NCBI GenBank assembly: GCA_040881505.1
Contig: JBBEDC010000021.1
Span: 1-5,560 of the forward strand
Source of the DNA: JBBEDC01 sp040881505
Lineage (GTDB): Bacteria > Patescibacteriota > Andersenbacteria > UBA10190
Direction of reading: 5' to 3'
DNA length: 5,560 bases
A program made the position numbers and the translations under genes. The notes beneath the pieces are model-generated. The model saw only the letters and a list, made by a program, of their open reading frames with translations. It had not been told where the DNA came from and made no database searches. This document shows positions 1 to 5,192 of the stretch, piece by piece (the stretch's first letter is position 1; each line of letters starts with the position of its first letter).

Positions 1-336
1 CTCAACACCGTCACCCGAGAGCTTTGATAGCTCACGAACATCCTCCCTTAACAAATCCTGAAGACGATGGCGTATGGGAGCCATATCAATATTCTCCCCA
101 TCTTCATGCGGCCGTCCCAAATGCGTCAACAGCAGCACTTTACAACGACGCTGCTGCAGCTCATAGATAGTGGGTAGGGTGGCCTTAATCCGATAATCCT
201 CGTGGTCATCCACCACCCCGTCATCTCCCACCGTTATATTAAAATCCACGCGCACGATAACCCGCTTTCCGTCCAGCGGCAGGTCGTCCATTGTTCGCAA
301 TGTACGTCCCTTGGCCGGCTGAACATCGGGAGACAT
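1..336 (-). CDS. pgk: Phosphoglycerate kinase, N-terminal part (truncated by window edge)
   Basis: Cytoplasmic enzyme that transfers the phosphate of 1,3-bisphosphoglycerate to ADP, giving 3-phosphoglycerate and ATP. Only the first 112 codons lie in the window, and the frame is still open at position 1. The N-domain substrate motifs are visible: RVDFN at residues 29-33, DYRIKATLPTI at about 47-57 with the basic-patch arginine R49, and THLGRP at 71-76. The family signature normally ends N-[SACV]-P; here it reads N-I-T, so the usual proline is missing. The ATG at 336 is 5 nt after the gap stop, with a weak purine-rich AAGAAGAG about 8 nt upstream. It adds some 15 residues before the usual family start, so the in-frame ATG at 291 (MDDLPLDGKRV) is a credible alternative. 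Last visible gene of the glycolytic operon. Identity is very sure; the start is less so. Confidence 0.95.
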   Translation of the reverse strand, partial: MSPDVQPAKGRTLRTMDDLPLDGKRVIVRVDFNITVGDDGVVDDHEDYRIKATLPTIYELQQRRCKVLLLTHLGRPHEDGENIDMAPIRHRLQDLLREDVRELSKLSGDGVE

Positions 337-341
337 ACGAT

Positions 342-1355
342 TTACTCTTCTTTCCCTATCTCCACCACTTGCTCGACGAGGCGATTAGAGTATCCCCATT
401 CATTATCATACCAAGCCAAAACCTTCACCAGGTTTCCGCCTACAACGCGCGTCATTTGCAAATCAACAATTGCCGAGTGCGGATCGCCGATAAAGTCACT
501 GGATACGTTGTTCTCTTCGGTAACTGCTATCACCCCTTTATAAATCGGATTGGTAACCGCTTCAATAAATGCAGCATTAATATCTTCAACCGTGACATCT
601 TTTTTGAGCACCGCTACGAAATCAGCATTCGATACAACCGGCACCGGAACTCGGATTGATACGCCATCAAACTTTCCTTCTAGCTCAGGCAAGGCTTTGG
701 TCGCCGCAATCGCCGCGCCCGTTGAAGCTGGTACCATGTTCTGAGCTCCAGCTCGACCGCGCCTAAAATCTCCCTTAGCCGGTCCGTCAACAATACTTTG
801 CGTCGCCGTGTAGGCGTGAACCGTTGTCAGCAAAGCTTTTTCAACTCCGAACACATTGTTCAACACGGCCATCACAGGAGCGGCACAGTTCGTCGTACAA
901 GAAGCGTTTGAAATAATATCCTTTCCTTGTAGTTCATCGTCATTAACGCCCAGCACTACGGTTGATAGCCCTTCACTTTTAGTTGGAGCAGAGATAATTA
1001 CTTTCCGCGCCCCACCGGTAAGATGCCCCCTGGCACCTTCTTCCTCGGTAAACACTCCAGTTGATTCAATTACGACATCCACATCCATATCTCCCCATGG
1101 CAAGCTGGCTGGATCTTTTTCTTGCAATACCGCCACCTCGCGCGCTCCTATAACCATCTTACCGTCCGACAGCTCAATATCCTGGGCATATCGGCCATAC
1201 ACCGTATCGTATCGAAGCAGATAGGCCAGGTTTTCCAAATCACCAAGGTCGTTAATGGCAACAACTTCTATCTCATCGTTAGCTAAGGCAATCTTAAATG
1301 CGGCTCGCCCAATGCGACCGAATCCGTTAATAGCAAGACGTACTTTCTCAGACAT
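342..1355 (-). CDS. gap: Glyceraldehyde-3-phosphate dehydrogenase, NAD type
   Basis: Catalyses phosphorylating oxidation of glyceraldehyde 3-phosphate to 1,3-bisphosphoglycerate in the cytoplasm, probably as a homotetramer. The 337-residue length is typical. The Rossmann motif NGFGRIGR is at residues 10-17. Asp36 sits in AINDL at the end of the second strand, which is typical of NAD-preferring enzymes. The active-site block SNASCTTNC (149-157) holds the nucleophile Cys153, and His180 in TTVHAYT is the expected base. The phosphate-site stretch NMVPASTGAA (206-215) and the C-terminal WYDNEWGYSNR (315-325) are intact. The ATG at 1355 was chosen because the next upstream ATG (1409) only adds 18 residues that overlap the kinase gene. 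It lies 13 nt after the kinase stop and has no Shine-Dalgarno sequence. The family loop usually reading PHKDLRRAR is PAKGDFRRGR here, a mild divergence. Identity is essentially certain. Confidence 0.98.
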   Translation of the reverse strand: MSEKVRLAINGFGRIGRAAFKIALANDEIEVVAINDLGDLENLAYLLRYDTVYGRYAQDIELSDGKMVIGAREVAVLQEKDPASLPWGDMDVDVVIESTGVFTEEEGARGHLTGGARKVIISAPTKSEGLSTVVLGVNDDELQGKDIISNASCTTNCAAPVMAVLNNVFGVEKALLTTVHAYTATQSIVDGPAKGDFRRGRAGAQNMVPASTGAAIAATKALPELEGKFDGVSIRVPVPVVSNADFVAVLKKDVTVEDINAAFIEAVTNPIYKGVIAVTEENNVSSDFIGDPHSAIVDLQMTRVVGGNLVKVLAWYDNEWGYSNRLVEQVVEIGKEE

Positions 1356-1366
1356 AAATACAATAC

Positions 1367-1376
1367 TGTTAGGTGT
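1367..1376 (-). repeat. 10-bp motif ACACCTAACA before gap (copy 2)
   Basis: On the minus strand ACACCTAACA spans the last codons and stop of the kinase gene and ends 11 nt before the gap ATG. The identical 10-mer occurs just before the kinase ATG at 2369-2360. The exact repeat is seen directly; any function is unknown. Confidence 0.4.
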
Positions 1377-2349
1377 AAAGAGATGCTGTAACGGTTGAGT
1401 TTTCAGCAATTAGTTTTTGAGCAGATTCTTGAGTTAATAACCCCTCGCGCGCTCCGATATACTGCACAACCGATGTGGAGTTAGCATTCCCCCAGGCCAT
1501 TGCCTCAGGAATGTCTTTTCCTTGTATAATCGCACTCAAAAACCCAGAGCCGTACCCATCTCCGGCCCCAGTTCGTTCAATCACCGGGCCTTCGAAAATA
1601 CCCGCATACCAAATCTGTTTACCATCAGACACGTAGGCCCCATCGGGTCCATCAGTAATTACCATTGTCTTCACCCCAATATCGTGGAAGCCTTGGGCAA
1701 GTTCTTTGATATCGGTTGTCTTGACTCCAAGCACTTCTGCGCTTTCTTCGCGATTCAAGAATAGGATATCGGTATGTTTGAGCAGCGGTAATAACTCCTC
1801 ATGTCCAAGATGGATCTGATGGGTGCCGGGGTTAAAGGCTACTTTCACATTCGGGTTAGCTTCTATATATGCGAGCACCTGCTCATGGAGCGCATGCACT
1901 CCATCTCCAGAAGAAGACGTTAGATATATCCACTTCGTCTCAGCAAGCTCAGGCAGCTTGTAATCGCGAGGTTCGTGATACACCAATATTGTGCGCTCGG
2001 ACTTGTAGTTGATCACGATCGAGAGGTTGGTCCCACGCTTTTCGTCTAGAACAATATACGCTGGATCAACTCCGTTCGTTTCAATTACTTCCTTTGACTT
2101 GTGTCCCTGATCATCGTCACCAACTACGGTATACAGCGCGCTTTTAAGACCCATGCGGCTGATACCAATAGCGTGATTAGCCGCATTTCCTACAGCCGGG
2201 ATGTCGGTTTTCTGCTCAACCGCGATTTTGTCCGCAAAGTCAAAGCAGATCTTACAGTTCTCCCCATCAAGATCGCACTGCAAACTCGCGTCGTGCATTT
2301 TAAGGAAAATATCCTGTGTCGTATCTCCGATTGCGATTACATCATACAT
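1369..2349 (-). CDS. PfkB/ribokinase-family carbohydrate kinase (possible 6-phosphofructokinase)
   Basis: A 326-residue member of the PfkB (ribokinase-like) superfamily, which phosphorylates sugars, sugar phosphates or nucleosides using ATP (or ADP in some archaeal members). The sugar-site motif GNAANHA is at residues 54-60 and is followed by GDDDQG (77-82). The Mg-site N-x-x-E motif is NREE (199-202). The nucleotide-loop motif T-x-G-x-x-G is at 232-237. The anion-hole and catalytic motif GAGD is at 261-264, with Asp264 as presumed base. The motif context ERTGAGDGYGSGF departs from the common DTTGAGDAF form. All three cysteines of the protein (25, 32, 35) lie in one insertion-like segment near the N-terminus. 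The gene sits 23 nt after fba and 13 nt before gap, so it is co-transcribed with glycolysis genes. That context suggests fructose 6-phosphate as substrate, but ribokinase, nucleoside kinase or 1-phosphofructokinase activity cannot be excluded. The family is sure; the substrate is not. No Shine-Dalgarno site precedes the ATG. Confidence 0.9.
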   Translation of the reverse strand: MYDVIAIGDTTQDIFLKMHDASLQCDLDGENCKICFDFADKIAVEQKTDIPAVGNAANHAIGISRMGLKSALYTVVGDDDQGHKSKEVIETNGVDPAYIVLDEKRGTNLSIVINYKSERTILVYHEPRDYKLPELAETKWIYLTSSSGDGVHALHEQVLAYIEANPNVKVAFNPGTHQIHLGHEELLPLLKHTDILFLNREESAEVLGVKTTDIKELAQGFHDIGVKTMVITDGPDGAYVSDGKQIWYAGIFEGPVIERTGAGDGYGSGFLSAIIQGKDIPEAMAWGNANSTSVVQYIGAREGLLTQESAQKLIAENSTVTASLYT

Positions 2350-2359
2350 ATGAAGGAGT

Positions 2360-2369
2360 TGTTAGGTGT
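2360..2369 (-). repeat. 10-bp motif ACACCTAACA before the kinase gene (copy 1)
   Basis: On the minus strand this 10-mer lies in the 23-nt gap between fba and the kinase, ending 10 nt before the kinase ATG. It is identical to the copy before gap at 1376-1367 and sits at nearly the same distance from the start codon. CTCCTT follows where a Shine-Dalgarno sequence would be expected. Confidence 0.4.
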
Positions 2370-2372
2370 TAA

Positions 2373-3245
2373 CTAGTATACCTTGGCCATGTCACCTGAC
2401 CCAAATAACTCAATTTTAGCTTCAACGACTTTTTGCGTAGCGTCCCGGGCAGGTCCTACAATCTTCCTCGGGTCGACACTGTCATGCTCCTGCGTAAAGT
2501 AGGCCTTGACCGCGCCTTCAAACGCAATACGAAGTTCTGTATCAACATTCACCTTACATACATGGGTAGCCACTGCTTGCCGGAGGTGATCATCTGAGAT
2601 ACCCGAGGCTCCGTGCAGCACTAGCGGAATATTCGGGATTGCATCCTGGACCTGTTGTAACAACTCGAAGCGAATGTATTCCTGGCCGGTAAAGGCTCCA
2701 TGGATTGTTCCCACCGATACCGCCAGGGCATCAACATTCGTTCGCTCCACGAATTCTCGCGCTTGATCGGGACGCGTCAAGAATGAATCTGGCGTTCCTT
2801 TTCCTTGCAGCTCTTTAATTCCTTCTTTGCCCACGATTGCTCCCAACTCAGCCTCTACCCACACGCCTCGCTCGTGTGCATATTCTGCTGCTTCTTTCGT
2901 AAGCTGGATATTGGCTTCAAAATCATCCGTCGAAGCATCAATCATTACCGATGTGTAGCCTGCTTCAATACACGCCTTAACCGTATCCAGGCTTTTGCCA
3001 TGGTCTAGATGCATGATAACTGGCACTTTGGAGTTCTGAGCTGCGGTTGTAATAATGGCGCTGATCATTTTCAGGCCAGCGTATTCGATTGCTCCTTCTG
3101 AGGTTTGGATGATAACAGGAGAGTTCTTCGCTTCAGCTCCGGCTAAGATGGCTTGAGCGAGCTCCATGTTAGATGCGTTAAAGGCGCCAATGGCGTAGTC
3201 GGCCTTGAGCGCTTCGTAGAATATTTGATGGGGTTTAACGAGCAT
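2373..3245 (-). CDS. fba: Fructose-bisphosphate aldolase, class II (zinc-dependent)
   Basis: Reversibly cleaves fructose 1,6-bisphosphate to dihydroxyacetone phosphate and glyceraldehyde 3-phosphate in the cytoplasm. The 290 residues match the short class II type (Bacillus FbaA, GatY and KbaY group). HLDHG (79-83) supplies catalytic Asp81 and zinc ligand His82. EAELG (131-135) is the acidic metal-site segment. GTIHG (179-183) and LHGASG (210-215) supply the other zinc histidines, His182 and His211. KVNVDTELR (231-239) forms the substrate-phosphate and aldehyde site, and the family C-terminal DPRKIVGPAR element is at 258-267. Tagatose-bisphosphate aldolases share these motifs, but the tpiA-gap-pgk neighbourhood favours the fructose substrate. 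The ATG at 3245 is the first in frame after the tpiA stop (14-nt gap), and the N-terminus matches the family. No Shine-Dalgarno sequence is visible; the bases before the ATG are pyrimidine-rich. The stop is TAG. Confidence 0.96.
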   Translation of the reverse strand: MLVKPHQIFYEALKADYAIGAFNASNMELAQAILAGAEAKNSPVIIQTSEGAIEYAGLKMISAIITTAAQNSKVPVIMHLDHGKSLDTVKACIEAGYTSVMIDASTDDFEANIQLTKEAAEYAHERGVWVEAELGAIVGKEGIKELQGKGTPDSFLTRPDQAREFVERTNVDALAVSVGTIHGAFTGQEYIRFELLQQVQDAIPNIPLVLHGASGISDDHLRQAVATHVCKVNVDTELRIAFEGAVKAYFTQEHDSVDPRKIVGPARDATQKVVEAKIELFGSGDMAKVY

Positions 3246-3259
3246 AAGAGAGAATGAAA

Positions 3260-4024
3260 TTAAGATTTTTCGACAGCTTCAATAATTGAAAGAAAGTCAC
3301 GAGGGTGTATAGAGGCACCTCCCACTAACACACCATCAACACCTGGTTCGGCCATATATGATCCAATATTATCAGCCGTAACGCTGCCGCCGTAGAGAAT
3401 ACGAACTCGGTTAGCCGCCGCTTCATCAAATCTTCCTGCGATCAGCTTACGCATGAGCAGCAGCACCTCAGCTACTTGAATAGGTTCAGGGGTAACGCCG
3501 GTACCGATCGCCCAGATGGGCTCATATGCAATTACAAGTTTCGTAAATGAGGTTCGAGGGATACTGGCTAATAATGTCTGAATTTGCCTCGTCACTTTCT
3601 CAACCGTCTGCTCTGCGTCGCGCTCTTGCGCTGTTTCTCCTATACAAACGATAGGTGTAATCCCGTTATTGAATAGCATCTGTGCTTTATGAACTACCAT
3701 CTCATCATCATCACCAATATACGTACGCACTTCAGAGTGTCCGACGATGGACCAGGTAATAAAGTCACGAATCTGCGCGATTGATACTTGTCCGGTAAAC
3801 GCTCCGCGATCTTCATAATGAATATTCTGCGCTCCGACCTCCAATGAACTGGCTTTGAGTATAGCTGCTGCCTGCGGCAGTTGTGGGTAAGAGGGACAGA
3901 CAACGACCTGCGTTTCAAATTTCGACCCATTCATCATCTTTTTCATTGAATTCAGAATGTCCGTAGCTGCCTTATGAGATAGCTCCATCTTCCAGTTCCC
4001 GACTACCAGTTTCTGTTTAGTCAT
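3260..4024 (-). CDS. tpiA: Triosephosphate isomerase
   Basis: Interconverts dihydroxyacetone phosphate and glyceraldehyde 3-phosphate, normally as a cytoplasmic TIM-barrel dimer. The 254-residue protein has the N-terminal GNWKM (9-13) with Asn10 and Lys12. Catalytic His96 lies in VGHSEVR (94-100), and catalytic Glu168 in AYEPIWAIGTG (166-176), which also forms the mobile loop 6. The phosphate-binding YGGSV is at 211-215 and GVLVGGASI at 231-239. The family usually has GHSERR; here the first arginine is valine, while the following arginine is kept. The frame stays open for 76 codons upstream to an ATG at 4252, but that extension is unlike any part of the family and crosses the divergent gene, so the start is placed at 4024, where MTKQKLVVGNWKM matches the usual N-terminus. 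First gene of the operon, with no Shine-Dalgarno site and a promoter directly abutting the ATG. Confidence 0.97.
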   Translation of the reverse strand: MTKQKLVVGNWKMELSHKAATDILNSMKKMMNGSKFETQVVVCPSYPQLPQAAAILKASSLEVGAQNIHYEDRGAFTGQVSIAQIRDFITWSIVGHSEVRTYIGDDDEMVVHKAQMLFNNGITPIVCIGETAQERDAEQTVEKVTRQIQTLLASIPRTSFTKLVIAYEPIWAIGTGVTPEPIQVAEVLLLMRKLIAGRFDEAAANRVRILYGGSVTADNIGSYMAEPGVDGVLVGGASIHPRDFLSIIEAVEKS

Positions 4025-4060
4025 ACCGCTTAGTATATATGCTGTGTGTTCAGGCACAAA
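4025..4060 (-). promoter_or_regulatory. Putative sigma-70-type promoter of the glycolytic operon, apparently leaderless
   Basis: Read on the minus strand, a -10 hexamer TATACT (4037-4032, 5 of 6 matches to TATAAT) follows a weak -35, either TTGTGC (4059-4054, 16-bp spacer) or TTTGTG (4060-4055, 17-bp spacer). Transcription would be expected to start about 7 nt after the -10, at about 4025-4026, only one or two bases before the tpiA ATG at 4024. No Shine-Dalgarno sequence fits between. The site is the only good promoter seen for the five minus-strand genes. The -10 is convincing; the -35 is weak. Confidence 0.5.
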
Positions 4061-4147
4061 ATGCGCTTGCGTACCAGTATCAAAGAGGTCTACCGTTATT
4101 AGTAGCACACTGTCCAATTCACATCTCTCGGCCTCTCTGGCCATTGT

Positions 4148-4178
4148 ACCTCCTTCCTCTCTCTCACTTCTCGGAGGT
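4148..4178 (+). promoter_or_regulatory. Shine-Dalgarno site GGAGG with a complementary upstream ACCTCC
   Basis: GGAGG at 4173-4177 lies 5 nt before the ATG at 4183 and decides that start over the in-frame ATG at 4201. ACCTCC at 4148-4153 is the exact complement of GGAGGT at 4173-4178. The leader could therefore fold into a 6-bp stem with a 19-nt pyrimidine loop that hides the ribosome-binding site. The Shine-Dalgarno call is firm; the masking hairpin is an inference. Confidence 0.7.
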
Positions 4179-4182
4179 TCCC

Positions 4183-4983
4183 ATGTGGGTCGTTCGCAAA
4201 ATGTTTCGACTGCTGGTTTCGCAACTCGACGTGCTCTGGGAGCGACAGCCAAACGGAGCAGAGAAGCCGCGCTACGGCTGGGCCATCGCCCTGCTCGTCC
4301 TCACGGGTGTCGGCTGGTTTCTCGGCAGTCAGAAGTCCCTGATCTGGGGCGTGCACGAGGCTGACGTCATCGTCTCTTCGCGCCCACCCACTCCCCTCAT
4401 GGCGGAAGCTGAAGTGACTGTGGATGAGACCGAGTCAGCTGCGACACAGGAGATCCCAGACGCCGCACCTGCCCGAAGTAACTACGCGCTGCTCGACAGC
4501 ATCGTGGCAATTTGCTACGACAGCAGGCCACAGGAGTACTTGTCAGCCCAAGCCGCTCGCGATCCCAAGCATGCTCATCACGCCACCTTCAGCGCCATTC
4601 TCAATGCCATCGAAGCATACGAGGCTAAGGAGGCGGCCAAGGAGGAAGAGCCAAGTCGGATCGTCGGGCTGTACTACCTGGCAGACAAAAAGACTTTGCA
4701 GATTGCATACCGAAGCCGGGTTGCCTCTGTCGGGACTACCCTCCTGAGCGTCACGCGTGACTCTAAGAAGGTCAACGTGTACACAGCCTCTCGGCAGAAC
4801 CTCCACGCGTACACATATGACTTTCTGGGAGGAGGGAAGTCAAAGATCAGCCGACTCCAGGAGCTGCTGGCTTGTCTCCTACAAGAGAACGCCTCCGGCT
4901 CCCCGTTGGACAAGCTCCTGGTGAGCTGTCACGAAATCAGTGACACCGAACACACGTTCACCATTGAGGTGGCGGAGCGTTAG
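4183..4983 (+). CDS. Hypothetical single-pass membrane-anchored protein
   Basis: I do not recognise a family for this 266-residue protein. A short basic N-terminus (Arg5, Lys6, Arg9, Arg21, Lys28, Arg30) precedes one hydrophobic segment at about 31-48 (ending LTGVGWFLG). By the positive-inside rule the larger C-terminal part would face outside the cytoplasm. Residues 60-98 form an acidic linker rich in Ala, Pro, Glu and Thr. Residues about 99-266 look like a folded alpha/beta domain: a helical part with a charged run around 143-157 (EAYEAKEAAKEEE), then alternating strands (VGLYYLADKKTLQIAY, 161-176). It has three cysteines (111, 231, 249) and no signal peptidase or lipobox site that I can see. 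A strong GGAGG 5 nt upstream supports the ATG at 4183. The gene is GC-rich relative to the divergent operon and ends at a TAG before a terminator, so it is probably monocistronic. Confidence 0.8.
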   Translation: MWVVRKMFRLLVSQLDVLWERQPNGAEKPRYGWAIALLVLTGVGWFLGSQKSLIWGVHEADVIVSSRPPTPLMAEAEVTVDETESAATQEIPDAAPARSNYALLDSIVAICYDSRPQEYLSAQAARDPKHAHHATFSAILNAIEAYEAKEAAKEEEPSRIVGLYYLADKKTLQIAYRSRVASVGTTLLSVTRDSKKVNVYTASRQNLHAYTYDFLGGGKSKISRLQELLACLLQENASGSPLDKLLVSCHEISDTEHTFTIEVAER

Positions 4984-4996
4984 GACACATCAATCG

Positions 4997-5030
4997 CCGT
5001 CTAGGGACTCCCCTACGACGGTTTTTCTTT
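4997..5030 (+). terminator. Rho-independent terminator of the membrane protein gene
   Basis: CCGTC-TAGGG (4997-5006) pairs with CCCTA-C-GACGG (5011-5021) around the 4-nt loop ACTC. This gives a 10-bp stem with one bulged C at 5016. It is followed at once by TTTTTCTTT. It begins 14 nt after the TAG at 4981-4983. Stem, loop and T-run all fit an intrinsic terminator in the plus direction. Confidence 0.88.
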
Positions 5031-5055
5031 AAACGCGCATTCAGAACACAAACAT

Positions 5056-5080
5056 TGCCGTGACTGAATCTATCACGGCA
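5056..5080. repeat. Perfect 8-bp inverted repeat (hairpin)
   Basis: TGCCGTGA at 5056-5063 is the exact reverse complement of TCACGGCA at 5073-5080, with a 9-nt loop. On the plus strand it is followed by TTATCTTATT, which is T-rich but broken, so it could be a weak back-up terminator. It could also be an operator half-site pair for the downstream gene. It lies 26 nt beyond the first terminator. Confidence 0.6.
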
Positions 5081-5169
5081 TTATCTTATTGTAGTCAACA
5101 AAAAACTACGATGATTTTGTAAGAAAAGTATTTGCTGGCACAATCAGAGCACAGAACATATTAAGGATG

Positions 5170-5185
5170 TCCTTTGTCCAAGGAG
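5170..5185 (+). promoter_or_regulatory. Shine-Dalgarno site AGGAG within a small hairpin
   Basis: AGGAG at 5181-5185 is 7 nt before the ATG at 5193 and fixes that start. TCCTT (5170-5174) is complementary to AAGGA (5180-5184) across a 5-nt loop, so most of the site could be paired. The ribosome-binding call is firm; the hairpin is only 5 bp. Confidence 0.7.
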
Positions 5186-5192
5186 AAGTCCT

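Larger units (their letters stand above)
4025..4182. promoter_or_regulatory. Divergent intergenic control region between tpiA and the plus-strand membrane protein gene
   Basis: This 158-nt stretch separates the starts of the two divergent genes. On the minus strand it holds the tpiA promoter. On the plus strand its distal part is strongly pyrimidine-rich: 4149-4172 has 23 pyrimidines out of 24, just before the Shine-Dalgarno site. It is also where base composition shifts from moderate to high GC. Both neighbouring reading frames remain open across it, but neither extension resembles a protein family. I see no convincing plus-strand promoter, tRNA or riboswitch fold here. Confidence 0.5.
4984..5192 (+). 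other. Non-coding stretch between the two plus-strand genes
   Basis: This 209-nt stretch is AT-rich compared with the genes on either side (23 of 60 GC in 5041-5100). It contains the terminator at 4997-5030, the hairpin at 5056-5080, a short inverted pair GTAGT/ACTAC (5091-5095 and 5105-5109) and the leader of the downstream gene. No reading frame of useful length is present. A weak promoter-like pair (TTGCTG at 5132-5137, CATATT at 5157-5162) has a poor 19-bp spacing and is not called. Confidence 0.6.

Noticed and set aside
202..1224. Plus-strand open frames opposite pgk and gap (202-543, 291-659, 550-744, 856-1224)
   Set aside because: They are antisense shadows of confidently identified enzymes, with no ribosome site or protein-like motif.
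1356..1409. 18-residue upstream extension of gap
   Set aside because: It lies inside the kinase coding end and does not match GAPDH N-termini; the ATG at 1355 gives the standard NGFGRIGR spacing.
4067..4096. Possible plus-strand promoter TTGCGT (4067-4072) with TACCGT (4091-4096)
   Set aside because: Both boxes match the consensus at only about half of positions; not distinguishable from chance.
4039..4182. 48-codon upstream extension of the membrane protein gene to an ATG at 4039
   Set aside because: It would overlap the tpiA promoter, has no ribosome site, and the strong GGAGG sits at ideal distance from the ATG at 4183.
4025..4252. 76-codon N-terminal extension of triosephosphate isomerase in an open frame to an ATG at 4252
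   Set aside because: The extension is unlike the family, overlaps the divergent gene and its ribosome site, and MTKQKLVVGNWKM at 4024 is a normal family N-terminus.
4099..4913. Minus-strand and alternative plus-frame open frames across the membrane protein gene (4044-4364, 4099-4356, 4424-4747, 4543-4806, 4674-4913)
   Set aside because: GC-rich coding DNA readily leaves other frames open. Only the 4183-4983 frame has a strong ribosome site, a plausible domain layout and a terminator.
342..4983. Absence of UGA stops (TAA, TAA, TAG, TAA, TAG) as a hint of a recoded UGA, as in some CPR lineages
   Set aside because: Five genes are too few, and no in-frame UGA appears in any recognised protein, so there is no positive evidence of recoding.
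5132..5162. Possible promoter TTGCTG / CATATT before the zinc-knuckle gene
   Set aside because: The 19-bp spacing and imperfect boxes make it weak; it is noted in the non-coding entry only.
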